A stretch of 64,000 bases of DNA from Haloplasma contractile (GCA_016841945.1 JAENYC010000004.1:1-64000), one strand, 5' to 3'. Positions 1 to 8,804 are shown, counted from the stretch's first letter. Notes: generated by a model from the sequence alone, not told the origin. Numbers and translations: made by a program.

Positions 1-52
1 TGTATACAAAAAATGGTGTGAGCATCTCACCCACACCAAATATTATAGAACC

Positions 53-86
53 AAACAAAAAGGCTTGCCTTTTTGTTTTTTTTGTT
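53..86 (+). terminator. Intrinsic terminator of an upstream gene
   Basis: A 12-bp perfect inverted repeat (53-64 with 67-78, two-base loop) is followed by a T-rich run on the plus strand. It probably ends a gene lying before the window. A second small hairpin (15-37, GGTGTG/CACACC arms) precedes it. Confidence 0.75.
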
Positions 87-133
87 TATTGTAAAATTTT
101 ATGATAAAAAATCATTTACATTATCATTACATA

Positions 134-163
134 TTGAATTTATTTCTTAGATGATGTTACAAT
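134..163 (+). promoter_or_regulatory. Sigma-A-type promoter of the exonuclease gene
   Basis: TTGAAT (134-139), 18-bp spacer, TACAAT (158-163). A start near 170 puts the ATG at 151 outside the transcript and favours the ATG at 196. Confidence 0.5.
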
Positions 164-195
164 ATATCATGTATGAGATAGAAAGGCTGATTATA

Positions 196-1089
196 ATGAG
201 TCGTGAAGTTAAAGGACAAATACATAAAGTATCTAAAGATAATAAATTAGTGAGTATTCAAATTAAAAATAAATTAGAATTCTTTTATTTACCACCACGT
301 TTTGTTAAGCAGTTTAGAAAACATTTATACAGTGGTGTTTTTGTGGTTTTTTCATGTGATGAGAAAAAGTTTAAAATGAAAAGAAGGTTGGTATCTCGAG
401 TTATCGCATTTGAAAAAATCATTGGAAATAGATATCATCGTAAATTTTCTTATTTTGATCAAAAAATATCGAGATTGAATATTTTAAATCGAATAAATCA
501 ATATGAATACCGTCTTTTTCTTGATTTAGAGATGACCTTACAATGGTCTAAAAATCAAGAAGAAGAAATTATTCAAATAGGGGCAATATTAGTAGATAAA
601 GAAGATCAAATTATATGGACTTATAATCAGTTTGTTAAACCTACCATAATTAATAAAGTATCAAATCGAACCATTGAATTTTTAAATATTGAAAAGAAAC
701 AAATATATAACGGGATAGATTATCAAGACTTCTATGAAGCATTTAAAGTCATTCTTCTACATTATAGACCATGTGTTGTAATTTGGGGAAATAATGACAA
801 GTATGCCCTTGAGAAATCATATAATATTAATAAAGTTTCACCTATTTTTTTCGATGATGATTTTATTAATATGCAACAGGTATTAAAAAAATATTATAAT
901 TTTAATTATGAATTAGGTTTATTTACAACCGCAAAGATATATCAAATCGAATGTGGCTCACAACTACATGATGCTTATGAAGATGCACAAATCACTCGAT
1001 TAATATTTAATCATTTTTATCATTATGCGATTAATCAACTGAACTTTGATTTTAAGGGTGAGATTGAGAAGTATCATTTAAATCATTAA
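196..1089 (+). CDS. DEDDh-family 3'-5' exonuclease
   Basis: Probable exonuclease of the DnaQ/RNase T fold, acting on DNA or RNA 3' ends in the cytoplasm. A basic N-terminal module of about 100 residues of unknown fold precedes the nuclease domain. The first motif is FLDLEMT (D about 110, E about 112) and the last is HDAYEDAQ (H about 258, D about 263), the HxAxxDA signature of the DEDDh subgroup. The start at 196 has GAAAGG at 181-186 with good spacing; the upstream ATG at 151 falls inside the promoter. It lies 15 bp before murI, so the two are probably co-transcribed. The exact substrate cannot be told; KapD-like or ExoI-like proteins are the nearest analogies. Confidence 0.8.
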   Translation: MSREVKGQIHKVSKDNKLVSIQIKNKLEFFYLPPRFVKQFRKHLYSGVFVVFSCDEKKFKMKRRLVSRVIAFEKIIGNRYHRKFSYFDQKISRLNILNRINQYEYRLFLDLEMTLQWSKNQEEEIIQIGAILVDKEDQIIWTYNQFVKPTIINKVSNRTIEFLNIEKKQIYNGIDYQDFYEAFKVILLHYRPCVVIWGNNDKYALEKSYNINKVSPIFFDDDFINMQQVLKKYYNFNYELGLFTTAKIYQIECGSQLHDAYEDAQITRLIFNHFYHYAINQLNFDFKGEIEKYHLNH

Positions 1090-1104
1090 TGGGGTGAAGC
1101 GTAA

Positions 1105-1866
1105 TTGTCTAATCGTATTGTGATGTTAGATTCAGGTATTGGTGGGTTAACCCTATTTAATCAGTTTATAAAACATTTAAACTGTGTCACTTATCTAGCA
1201 GATAATAGATATTTTCCTTATGGTATAAAAGAAGATGTTGATTTAATCAATATTATAGATAGACTCATCTTCTATTTTCTAAATAGACAATATAAAAAAG
1301 TGATTTTAGCCTGTAATACGGCATCCTATGTCTATCATAAATATTTAAAATATAAATATAAAGATTTAGTCGTATCAATTATAGAAAATACAGTTGATGA
1401 TTTAGAAAATGTAAAAAAGTTAAATCGAGTTGGAATGATTGCTACTAAACAAGTAGTAGAGAGTCATATTTATGATGATTTAATTTATCAAAAATATCAA
1501 GTACAAACTATTTCTAAAGCAGCTAGTGAATTAGTTTGTTTATGTGAAAACAATAATACAGAATTAATTAAACAATATTTACAAAACCATTTACAAGATT
1601 TCAAAAAAGAGAATATAGATGTTTTAATATTAGGTTGTACGCATTTTAATTTAATAGAAAAAGAAATAAAAGACTTTTTCAATCATCAACTTCCTGTGAT
1701 ATGTTCAGGTTATTCCATTGTTAATCAATTTATATTAAATGATTTATGTCTAATGTGTAATAAAAATAAAATTTATCTGACAAAATATGAACAAATATAT
1801 GTTGAAAAAATAAAGCGTTTATTTAATGACTTAAAAAATATTAAAATTCAGGCATTAAATATCTAA
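1105..1866 (+). CDS. murI: Glutamate racemase
   Basis: Interconverts L- and D-glutamate to supply D-Glu for peptidoglycan in the cytoplasm. DSGIGGLT sits at the N terminus. ACNTAS carries the first catalytic Cys (about residue 70) and LGCTHF the second (about 178). Length 253 aa is slightly short for the family (about 265). The start is TTG at 1105, preceded by GGGGTG at 1091-1096 with 8-bp spacing; no better ATG lies upstream. In Bacillus the orthologue racE also precedes gerM and rph, which supports the call. A terminator follows directly. Confidence 0.92.
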   Translation: MSNRIVMLDSGIGGLTLFNQFIKHLNCVTYLADNRYFPYGIKEDVDLINIIDRLIFYFLNRQYKKVILACNTASYVYHKYLKYKYKDLVVSIIENTVDDLENVKKLNRVGMIATKQVVESHIYDDLIYQKYQVQTISKAASELVCLCENNNTELIKQYLQNHLQDFKKENIDVLILGCTHFNLIEKEIKDFFNHQLPVICSGYSIVNQFILNDLCLMCNKNKIYLTKYEQIYVEKIKRLFNDLKNIKIQALNI

Positions 1867-1868
1867 TT

Positions 1869-1900
1869 AAAAAGTACACTTTATATGAAGTGTACTTTTT
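1869..1900 (+). terminator. Symmetric intrinsic terminator after murI
   Basis: A 13-bp perfect inverted repeat (1869-1881 with 1888-1900, six-base loop) with A-run and T-run flanks. It could work in both directions. gerM starts 17 bp later, so some read-through is likely. Confidence 0.8.
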
Positions 1901-1916
1901 AATTTAGGTGAGGGTT

Positions 1917-2834
1917 ATGTTTAGTAAATATTATATTAAATTATTTTTATTTAGTCTTATTTTATTACTTTCTGCATTGATTATTGATGCTAAAAGAGAG
2001 GAACTAAGTCTTTCAGTATATTTAAGAGAAGATATTACTTTAAAAGAAGATGATTATATTAATAATGAATATTTAATCTATGTATCAGATTTAAATCAAA
2101 TGATTTTTCCACTTAATATTATCGCAAAAGAAAATAACGAATTTATATTAGATTATTATCAAGATAAAATAAACAATTCAATTGATAAACAAATCTATAT
2201 GAAATTTTCACTTCTAACAAATTATAGTAATTATTTACCCATGGGGGTTAAAACATATATAGCTCCCTCATCAAGATTAGTGAATTATGAACTAGATGAG
2301 GGGTTATTAACATTAAACTTTTCAAAGGAGTTTTTATATTATAATCATCTATATGAAGAAGAAATGTTAAAGATTATCACCTATACATTTTCAGAACTAT
2401 CCGAGGTAGATGAAATAAAATTGCTGTGTGAAAATAAAAATATTTCTTTTAATCGTCAAATTGAAACGTTAAAAAAATCAAATTTTTCACTTAATGTTTT
2501 TTTTAATACAGCTGATATTTTGAATGCAACACCTTATACAATTTATTATGTAACCGCTGTACAAGATGCATATTATTTAGTGCCTACAAGGATATATGAT
2601 AATGAAACCGATACTAATGCACATATTAAAATTTTGTTAATTAACACATTTAATATACCACTTTTGACTCTTATTGAAGAGGATAATATTGATGAAATTA
2701 TAAAAAATGAATATTTTCAAGAAAAATTACCATATTATCAATATTATTTAAGTTGTTTTGAAAATAATATAAGAGAGAAACAAATTACGATTGATATAAA
2801 AAATGTCAATTTTTATGAGTTAGAATTTGAGTAA
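1917..2834 (+). CDS. gerM: GerM-like sporulation/germination membrane protein
   Basis: Envelope protein of the GerM family, linked in Bacillus to spore septum/cortex formation and germination. An N-terminal hydrophobic segment (about residues 8-24) has no lipobox Cys, unlike Bacillus GerM. A GerMN domain follows (about 70-175; core with LPMGVKTYIAP and LLTLNFSKEF). The C-terminal third may be a diverged second GerMN copy. The ATG at 1917 is preferred because TAGGTG (1905-1910) is six bases upstream; the GTG at 1908 lies inside that ribosome site. The position between murI and rph matches Bacillus. Function is taken from family and synteny. Confidence 0.75.
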   Translation: MFSKYYIKLFLFSLILLLSALIIDAKREELSLSVYLREDITLKEDDYINNEYLIYVSDLNQMIFPLNIIAKENNEFILDYYQDKINNSIDKQIYMKFSLLTNYSNYLPMGVKTYIAPSSRLVNYELDEGLLTLNFSKEFLYYNHLYEEEMLKIITYTFSELSEVDEIKLLCENKNISFNRQIETLKKSNFSLNVFFNTADILNATPYTIYYVTAVQDAYYLVPTRIYDNETDTNAHIKILLINTFNIPLLTLIEEDNIDEIIKNEYFQEKLPYYQYYLSCFENNIREKQITIDIKNVNFYELEFE

Positions 2835-2857
2835 TCATAGATATATTTTTTAATCAA

Positions 2858-2866
2858 TGGTATAAT
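2858..2866 (+). promoter_or_regulatory. Extended -10 promoter before rph
   Basis: TGG plus TATAAT (2858-2866), with a weak -35 TAGATA (2838-2843) at 17 bp. It would drive the rph-rdgB-ysnB operon. Confidence 0.45.
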
Positions 2867-2898
2867 TTAGTAGAAATAACAAAGTTAGGATGATTTAA

Positions 2899-3615
2899 AT
2901 GCGTAATAATAACAGACAAAATAATGAAAAAAGAGAAGTGAATTTTAAACTCGATGTAAATATTCATGCTGAAGGAGCGGTTTTAGTTAGTTTTGGACAG
3001 ACAAAAGTGATTTGTACGGCTTCAGTTGATGATAAGGCGCCTCCTTTTTTAAGAGGAGAAAATAAAGGTTGGGTAACAGCTGAATATGCGATGTTACCTC
3101 GTGCGACAAATGTACGAAATGTGAGAGAATCTATTAGGGGAAAACTATCTGGAAGAACCATGGAAATTCAACGTCTTGTTGGAAGAGCGTTAAGAAGTGT
3201 AGTTGATTTAACTAAATTAGGTGAACGTTCAATCATCATTGATTGTGATGTTATTCAGGCAGATGGTGGAACAAGAACTGCTTCAATCACAGGTGGTTTT
3301 GTCGCATTAAAATTAGCGGTTAATAAATTAATAGAAGAAGGGATAATAAGCGAAAATCCTATCAAAGAATATTTAGCTGCCATTTCAGTAGGCGTTTGTG
3401 ATGGTGAAACCATTTTAGATTTAGAATATGAAGAAGACTCAAAAGCAGAAGTTGACATGAATATTGTGATGACTGAAAAAGGGAATTTTGTTGAGATACA
3501 AGGTACAGGTGAGGAAACAACCTTTACCGATGAACAATTATTTGAAATGTTAGCGTATGCAAAAAAAGGAATCAATGAGTTAATAAGACAACAAAAAGAA
3601 GTATTAGGAGAATAA
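2899..3615 (+). CDS. rph: Ribonuclease PH
   Basis: Phosphorolytic 3'-5' exoribonuclease that trims tRNA 3' ends. The 238-aa length is normal. The body matches the family throughout: [40 protein letters not shown], and the phosphate/metal segment [19 protein letters not shown] (about residues 115-133). The usual N-terminal MRxDGR motif reads MRNNNR, a small deviation. TTAGGA at 2885-2890 serves the ATG at 2899. It is the first gene of a three-gene operon with rdgB and ysnB, as in Bacillus. Confidence 0.95.
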   Translation: MRNNNRQNNEKREVNFKLDVNIHAEGAVLVSFGQTKVICTASVDDKAPPFLRGENKGWVTAEYAMLPRATNVRNVRESIRGKLSGRTMEIQRLVGRALRSVVDLTKLGERSIIIDCDVIQADGGTRTASITGGFVALKLAVNKLIEEGIISENPIKEYLAAISVGVCDGETILDLEYEEDSKAEVDMNIVMTEKGNFVEIQGTGEETTFTDEQLFEMLAYAKKGINELIRQQKEVLGE

Positions 3616-3617
3616 AA

Positions 3618-4199
3618 ATGTTATATATCGCGACGAAAAATAAAGGGAAGGTTAAAGATTTTGAGCCATTTTTTAAAAAATTAAATATGGATATTAAGTC
3701 ATTACTCGATATAAAAGAAGATATTCATATAGAGGAAACTGGCAATACCTTTGAAGAAAATGCTTTAATTAAGGCTCGTATTGTTTGTGATAAAATCAAA
3801 AAACCTGTACTTGCTGATGATTCAGGACTAGAAGTGGATGTACTTAATAAAGCACCTGGTATATACTCTGCAAGATATGCAGGAACTCAAGGTGATGATT
3901 TAAAAAACAATTTAAAATTACTAGATGATTTAAAAGGCATTCCCTATGAAAAAAGAACCGCACGATTTGTATGTGTACTGGCCCTTGTTTATCCAACAGG
4001 AAAAGAAATTGTTGTTAGAGGAACATGTGAAGGCTTAATCATTGATGAAATGCGCGGTTCTAATGGATTTGGTTATGACCCACTATTTTATATCCCCCAT
4101 TTAAATAAAACTTATGCTGAACTCAAAAAATATGAAAAAATGGCCATAAGTCATCGAGGCGATGCATTAAGAAAATTAGAGAAGGAATTAAAACGATGA
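3618..4199 (+). CDS. rdgB: XTP/dITP pyrophosphatase (HAM1/RdgB family)
   Basis: Hydrolyses non-canonical purine triphosphates (XTP, dITP, ITP) to the monophosphate, keeping them out of nucleic acids. Family marks: ATKNKGK at the start, LADDSGLEVD (about 70-79), APGIYSARYAG, and GSNGFGYDPLFYIP followed by SHRGDALRKL near the end. 193 aa is typical. It begins 2 bp after rph with AGGAG upstream, and its end overlaps ysnB by ATGA, so translation is probably coupled. Confidence 0.95.
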   Translation: MLYIATKNKGKVKDFEPFFKKLNMDIKSLLDIKEDIHIEETGNTFEENALIKARIVCDKIKKPVLADDSGLEVDVLNKAPGIYSARYAGTQGDDLKNNLKLLDDLKGIPYEKRTARFVCVLALVYPTGKEIVVRGTCEGLIIDEMRGSNGFGYDPLFYIPHLNKTYAELKKYEKMAISHRGDALRKLEKELKR

Positions 4200-4687
4200 A
4201 AATAGTCGTTGTCAGTGATAGTCATGGTTTAGTGAAAGAATTAGAAGAGATTTATATCAAATATAAAAATGAAGCAATGTACTTCATTCATTGTGGGGAT
4301 ATAGAGTTAGATGACAATCATCCAGTTGTACAAAAATATAAGTGTGTGAATGGAAATTGTGATGAACACATTTTTTCTAATGAATTGATGTTTCATGTTT
4401 TAAATCGTAACATACTCGTGATACACGGACATTATCAAAGTGTGAAGTATAAATTAAATAGTCTTTATTATCATGCTTTAGAAAGAGGAGCGGATATTGT
4501 TTTGTTTGGTCATACTCATCACCCAATCATTCATCGTAAAAAAGATATGATACTTATTAATCCTGGAAGTATACTAGCAAATCGAGGTATTAGAGGGAGA
4601 AGTTATGCGATAATTGATATTAAGCATAATTCAATTGATATAAAACATTATGATGTCGTAACACATCAATTATATAAAATCAAATAA
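4196..4687 (+). CDS. ysnB: YfcE/MJ0936-type metallophosphoesterase
   Basis: Cytoplasmic binuclear-metal phosphodiesterase of the calcineurin-like fold. Metal motifs appear in order: SDSHG, HCGDIE, NGNCD, HGH, and FGHTHHP with a following NPGS. 163 aa suits the family. The natural substrate is unknown, though relatives cleave model phosphodiesters. ATG overlaps the rdgB stop (ATGA). It is the last gene of the operon and corresponds to Bacillus ysnB by position. Confidence 0.88.
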   Translation: MKIVVVSDSHGLVKELEEIYIKYKNEAMYFIHCGDIELDDNHPVVQKYKCVNGNCDEHIFSNELMFHVLNRNILVIHGHYQSVKYKLNSLYYHALERGADIVLFGHTHHPIIHRKKDMILINPGSILANRGIRGRSYAIIDIKHNSIDIKHYDVVTHQLYKIK

Positions 4688-4694
4688 AAAAACC

Positions 4695-4723
4695 TTTACA
4701 AAAATTTAATATTTGTGTATAAT
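4695..4723 (+). promoter_or_regulatory. Promoter of the 5S rRNA/tRNA unit
   Basis: TTTACA (4695-4700), 17-bp spacer, TATAAT (4718-4723). The 5S gene begins 7 bp later. This implies transcription independent of a 16S-23S operon. Confidence 0.7.
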
Positions 4724-4730
4724 AATTTAT

Positions 4731-4844
4731 GCAAGTTTGGTGATTATATCAAGAAGGCAACACCTGTTCCCATCCCGAACACAGAAGTTAAGCTTCTTAG
4801 AGCCGATGATAGTTGACGCGAAAGTAGGACGTTGCCAAGCTTGC
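4731..4844 (+). rRNA. rrf: 5S ribosomal RNA
   Basis: About 114 nt. The ends pair as helix I (4731-4740 with 4835-4844, one G-U). The internal block ending CATCCCGAACACAGAAG is the strongly conserved 5S loop B/helix III region. No 16S or 23S gene is present around it. Confidence 0.93.
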
Positions 4845-4853
4845 TTAAATAAT

Positions 4854-4927
4854 GCGAGCGTAGTTTAATGGTAGAACCTCAGCCTTCCAAGCTGACTGTG
4901 AGGGTTCGATTCCCTTCGCTCGCTCCA
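4854..4927 (+). tRNA. tRNA-Gly (anticodon TCC)
   Basis: Acceptor GCGAGCG pairs with CGCTCGC (4917-4923). The anticodon loop is CTTCCAA. GGTTCGATTC forms the T arm. CCA is encoded at 4925-4927. Confidence 0.96.
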
Positions 4928-4932
4928 CTATT

Positions 4933-4954
4933 AACTCAAATATGAGTTTTTTTA
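4933..4954 (+). terminator. Short hairpin with T-run between tRNA-Gly and tRNA-Ser
   Basis: AACTCA (4933-4938) pairs with TGAGTT (4943-4948), followed by a run of T. It looks like a weak terminator or processing hairpin; tRNA-Ser begins 4 bp after the T-run. Confidence 0.45.
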
Positions 4955-4957
4955 TTT

Positions 4958-5048
4958 GGAGGAATACTCAAGTGGCTGAAGAGGCTGGCTTGGAAAGCTA
5001 GTAGGTCAGTAATATGGCGCAGGGGTTCAAATCCCCTTTCCTCCGCCA
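4958..5048 (+). tRNA. tRNA-Ser (anticodon GGA)
   Basis: 91 nt with a long variable arm. Acceptor GGAGGAA pairs with TTCCTCC (5038-5044). The anticodon loop is TTGGAAA. CCA is encoded at 5046-5048. Confidence 0.95.
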
Positions 5049-5060
5049 TCAGTACTTACG

Positions 5061-5138
5061 AAGTTTATTTCTATCAAAATGGCCTAGTTAAGAGGTTTAT
5101 GGAAATAGACTTTTTTTATTTATTAGAGATAAACTGCT
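5061..5138 (+). repeat. Repeat A copy 1, a large hairpin acting as terminator
   Basis: Arms 5063-5074 and 5099-5110 pair over 12 bp with two G-U pairs, then seven T, so this copy probably ends the 5S/tRNA transcript. The sequence, including the trailing AGAGATAAACT, recurs in diverged form at 7656-7760. A shorter relative lies at 12245-12311. Confidence 0.6.
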
Positions 5139-5334
5139 ATTTTGTAAGCGTCCATTAGTTGACTCTTATTTGTTAGCTATATTTACAAGATGATTTTTTT
5201 ATGTTAAGGTTATATGTAGTACATGACTTACATCAACTATTAGTTAAAGATGTGAGTATGGAAAATGGGGAAGAGTACCATTTTAGTTTACAGATAACTT
5301 GATGGGAAAATGAATTGTAAAGGAGAGGAACATT

Positions 5335-6158
5335 TTGAAAAAGGTATTAATATTATTATTGACAGTAGTACTAGTTAACACCGTAGTATTTCATTTCCAA
5401 TATACGCAATGGAGAGTTCACATGTTCAAGGATATGAAAAACTACCAGATGACATTGAGCACATTAAAAATGATGTAGTTTTACATGACTTAGAATCAAA
5501 AGATATGCTTGAAAAAAATGCTGATCGAAGCATAGAGAATAATGGTATTAAAAGAGAAGTTATTCTGAACAGACTTGATGACAAGAACATACTTGAAGAA
5601 GATGATAATGAGCTTGTTCTAATTTATAAAGTTCGATATACTGTGGAAGAGGAAGCCATTGCTAGGTCGACAATTGTAACAGGTTATCGAATAGATTCAG
5701 AGTATTATTCGTATAACAATATGACAATAAATCTCTCGGTGAGAATAGACTATAACAAAGATTTAGGCTATCAACATGTAACAGGAGCTCAGCCAGTAAA
5801 AATCACGAAAAGCACTTATTCTTTTGATGCAGGAAGTGCATATTATAATAATAGACTTGGTGTAGATCAAATAGAGAAAAAAGCCAAGCAATATGGAACT
5901 CCATATCCATCTGGAAGCTATATAGCAGAGGATTATATTGATACTAAAACATACTCTGGTTGGATATTTAGCGATTCCCATGTAGTGAATCATAGTCCCT
6001 CAAATTATTCACTAATGAAAGATACTATTGCAGGAGGTTATATTTTTGCTGATGGATATTTTGATGTTGTAAACTATGTAATAGCCCCACCATATAATAG
6101 TTGGTCTATTGGTACAGTAAGTCGTAGCGCTTCATATGGAGCACCTCATACCAGCTAG
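5335..6158 (+). pseudogene. Secreted protein of unknown function, frameshifted in the signal peptide
   Basis: I do not recognise the family. A TTG start at 5335 has a strong AGGAGAGG site (5321-5328) and encodes a hydrophobic leader (MKKVLILLLTVV...) in one frame. The mature part is in another frame, open from 5379 and readable from an ATG at 5409. Joining them needs a one-base shift between about 5365 and 5400, after which the leader ends in a plausible FPIYA export site. The mature part has an acidic N-terminal third, then a Tyr/Ser-rich region, and ends GAPHTS. It is either a frameshifted pseudogene, a sequencing error, or a leaderless product from 5409; the well-placed ribosome site argues the leader is original. 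Confidence 0.6.
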
Positions 6159-6329
6159 TTATAAATTGCTAACATTTATTAATTAATATTTAGAAAAGGT
6201 GAATCATGTGCTTTTCAAATTTGCGATGGATTTTTAAATATGGTTGAATATGTATAAGAGATATTTAAACTGTTATGTTACAATCAATGTGAATGCTAGA
6301 ATCTGTAAAAGGACCAGGAGGTGAAAAAA

Positions 6330-6755
6330 ATGAAAAAAAATAAGCTGCATATTATAAAAATGTTTACTTATTTAATTATCTATATATTGATGATCTTGGT
6401 GTTTTATTCGTTACATGCTACTGAAGCCATGAATCCTTTTGAATTTCCGAGTATAGTTTTACTTATATCTCCAATAGTCATGATTTTATTTGGCATATTG
6501 CTTAATTTTGAGAGAATTATAGAAATAATTAATGTAAAAGGAAAAATAACTGTAGATTGGTTAAGACTAGTGATTGTTGTGCTACCACTGACTGCAATAA
6601 GTTTTTTGAATCTACTTCAATATAGTCAGTTTTTTAATTATATCCTATTGACTTATTATATTAGACCACCAGTTGTCTTTGTTGCACAGTTTCTACTAGG
6701 ATTCTTATTAGTTAGTTGCTTCGCAAAAAAAAGCGATTTAGAAAGTAGTGATTAA
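6330..6755 (+). CDS. Small four-helix membrane protein, unknown function
   Basis: 141 aa with four hydrophobic segments (about residues 9-31, 42-61, 75-96 and 109-129) and a short polar tail. I recognise no family. AGGAGG at 6316-6321 is 8 bp before the ATG at 6330, so that start is better than the GTG at 6321, which is part of the ribosome site. TGT plus TACAAT (6276-6284) is a possible extended -10. It stands alone, with a frameshifted secreted gene upstream and decayed DNA downstream. Confidence 0.7.
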   Translation: MKKNKLHIIKMFTYLIIYILMILVFYSLHATEAMNPFEFPSIVLLISPIVMILFGILLNFERIIEIINVKGKITVDWLRLVIVVLPLTAISFLNLLQYSQFFNYILLTYYIRPPVVFVAQFLLGFLLVSCFAKKSDLESSD

Positions 6756-6891
6756 GGTAGATACTCTGACTTAGCTCAGTAGCAAGCTACCTAGTCGTTT
6801 AACTTATTCTATTGGAAAAATTTCGATTAGTCCTTGCTTTGCAAGAAGGTTCAAAAGATTAGCAAAAAATATGTTAAGAAAGCCAAATTAG

Positions 6892-6928
6892 AAGCTATCA
6901 ATTTCAACAGAGATTGATAGCTTTTTTT
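6892..6928 (+). terminator. Orphan intrinsic terminator
   Basis: A 10-bp perfect stem (6892-6901 with 6914-6923) is followed by T-run. The nearest gene end is 137 bp upstream. Confidence 0.65.
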
Positions 6929-7158
6929 ACGTGAAAAATTATTTTAAAAAAGTGGGACAACACCCTCTCAAAATCGGTATAGATATAGGGGGTTTTTTGA
7001 ATTACTAGGGGTTTGGTAAGAAATACGATAGGACAGGAAATAAAGGACAGGAAATATAATAACTTCATTACAAATGACTAAAATTCTTGGTCACCTCTCG
7101 ATTTTTTGGTTAACAGTAAATTGGACACTAAGAGTTGGACAAGTACTGTTTACAATAG

Positions 7159-7194
7159 AAAGAAAACTGTCAGTTTTGACGGTTTTCTTTTGTC
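7159..7194 (+). terminator. Hairpin terminator at the end of a decayed region
   Basis: A 14-bp stem with one G-U (7159-7172 with 7177-7190) flanked by A-rich and T-rich runs. It could serve the plus strand or the minus-strand remnant that ends beside it. Confidence 0.55.
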
Positions 7195-7415
7195 TTTATT
7201 AGGCCATTTATATCGAAATCATCAGGTGTTAAATGACCAGTAATCTCACGTTCATAGGTCTATTATTCTTTGTTGTCTACAGTATGTATAATATAACCGC
7301 TCATAATGTGAGCTAATAGTTTTGACTTCACTGAATCCTTTTTAAGGATTCCTATAGTTCAAATAGGCTTCTTATAGGTTCTATCACAGTTATCGGAAAT
7401 ATAGTTCACACAACG
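7170..7415 (-). pseudogene. C-terminal remnant of an unidentified minus-strand gene
   Basis: Read on the minus strand, one frame gives protein-like sequence such as NYISDNCDRTYKK and TYEREITGHLTPDDFDING, interrupted by at least three in-frame stops, and ends at 7170. This looks like a decayed gene tail, possibly from a mobile-element protein, but I cannot name the family. Confidence 0.4.
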
Positions 7416-7563
7416 CAACTTTTTTGAGGCGACATACTATTAATAATGAAGGAAAATGGAAAAACCTAATTGGACAAACAATTATGAAGTTTTTGTAGTA
7501 TAATTGTAATAAGCAATTATTGCTTTATGACTTATTAAAAAATGAACTTTTAGTACAAAAACA

Positions 7564-7640
7564 GATAAAGTCCATATAGAGGTTGCAGTAAAGTCCATAA
7601 AGAGGTTATGCAAAAAACAGATAAAGTTCATAAAGACAAG
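7564..7640. repeat. Three degenerate direct repeats of about 21 bp
   Basis: Units at 7564-7584, 7587-7607 and 7620-7640 share TAAAGTCCATAnAGAGG (the third has TTC for TCC and AGACA for AGAGG). Spacing is 23 and 33 bp. Role unknown. Confidence 0.45.
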
Positions 7641-7655
7641 ACATTATGTTATACC

Positions 7656-7760
7656 CAAGTTTATTTCTAACAATAAATATAGGTTTTATGGCCTTGTTTA
7701 GTGGTTTATAGAAAAAGAATTTATTCATTTGATAGAGATAAACTACATATTTTTAACATG
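7656..7760. repeat. Repeat A copy 2
   Basis: Diverged version of the element at 5061-5138. Shared blocks are AAGTTTATTTCTA, ATGGCC, GGTTTAT and AGAGATAAACT. The hairpin is weaker here and there is no clean T-run. Confidence 0.5.
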
Positions 7761-7829
7761 GATTGATAGTTGGAAAAAACTATAGTTCTGGACATGAGAG
7801 AATTTAAACTTAACCTTAAAAAGAGACTT

Positions 7830-7853
7830 AAGACCGCCATTGAGCGGTCTTTT
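7830..7853 (+). terminator. Orphan GC-rich intrinsic terminator
   Basis: AAGACCGC (7830-7837) pairs with GCGGTCTT (7844-7851), followed by TT. No gene precedes it within 1 kb, another sign of gene loss. Confidence 0.6.
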
Positions 7854-8165
7854 GTCATTAACTGTCCATTTTAATTTTGTGATAGGTTTTTATTGTTTTA
7901 CCTAACCTATCTCTAAATCAAATGCTTTATCAAAACTTATCTTGTTTCTATTTTTCACAATTATATGATTGAATAATTATTGCAATGGGAATACTCTCTA
8001 AATTATTTTTTTTCTTTCAATAATTGTTTGTAGTAGAGAATCATTTTTTCTGCATTATATGTAGTAATTGCCATATTAATTAAAATTTGTAAACATAATT
8101 GAATAAAAACATTCTTTTATGATAGCATTATCGTATACTTTATAGTAAAATAAAAGTGTTAGAAG

Positions 8166-8792
8166 ATGAAAAAAAGAAAGGATATGAGGGATATGAAGAA
8201 AAAAAAGGTTATTATTACTGCACTCTTTTCAATAAGTTTAGCTCTTGCTTTGGTAGCTTGTAAAAATACCAAACTTGTTTGGGAGGAGACAGATTCAATG
8301 ATTGAACTAGAAACTACTTACTGGACTGAAACATTTAGTATATCAGGATACATAATAAACTTGAAATCTCCTATTGAAGCTCAACCTGTAACATTTAGCA
8401 TTTCCGTTGATGAAGGTTTACTTGCCTTCGATACGATAAATGAAGATGGAGAAAGAAAGGTTACTTTTGGAAAAAGCGATGATATAGTTTCTGGGGGGCA
8501 GATTGTATGGACGAATAGGAACTCAGCACCACCTTATGAAAATTATCCATATTACGATGTAGAAACAGCATTTATTGATGTCATTGTTAAGGAAGAAAAT
8601 CATATAATAGGTTATGCAGTTATCAAAATCTATCGTACAAGTATTCCGTCCGAAGTGAATCCTAATGAAATGGTACAAGTTTATGGAGGTGAAGTCTTAG
8701 CATCATCGGTCTTACCTAAACTCAATGGAAATTATCAAGTTATAAGTGAAGAAGAAATATTAGATATCATTAAAAATATCAAGCATTATTAG
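8166..8792 (+). CDS. Lipoprotein of unknown function
   Basis: Up to 208 aa with a basic N terminus, a hydrophobic segment and a lipobox ending LVAC, so lipid-anchored on the outer face of the membrane. The mature part is mixed beta-type sequence with an Ig-like feel (ETTYWTETFSISGYI, PVTFSISVDEG) but no family I can name. Starts at 8166, 8184 and 8193 are all possible. The one at 8193 gives a classical MKKKKVI leader, while none has a clean ribosome site. A short open frame follows within 13 bp. Confidence 0.65.
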   Translation: MKKRKDMRDMKKKKVIITALFSISLALALVACKNTKLVWEETDSMIELETTYWTETFSISGYIINLKSPIEAQPVTFSISVDEGLLAFDTINEDGERKVTFGKSDDIVSGGQIVWTNRNSAPPYENYPYYDVETAFIDVIVKEENHIIGYAVIKIYRTSIPSEVNPNEMVQVYGGEVLASSVLPKLNGNYQVISEEEILDIIKNIKHY

Positions 8793-8804
8793 GGGGGGAT
8801 TGAA

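Larger units (their letters stand above)
6756..8165. other. 1.4-kb intergenic stretch with decayed sequence
   Basis: No intact gene is seen on either strand. It contains three terminator-like hairpins, a minus-strand coding remnant (7170-7415), a short degenerate direct repeat (7564-7640) and repeat A copy 2 (7656-7760). Scattered terminators without genes suggest that several genes have been lost here. Confidence 0.6.

Noticed and set aside
3255-3575. Open frame antisense to rph
   Set aside because: It mirrors the codons of a clear RNase PH gene and has no ribosome site or protein-like sequence.
6756-8165. A complete insertion sequence
   Set aside because: No intact transposase and no convincing terminal inverted repeats with target duplication were found.
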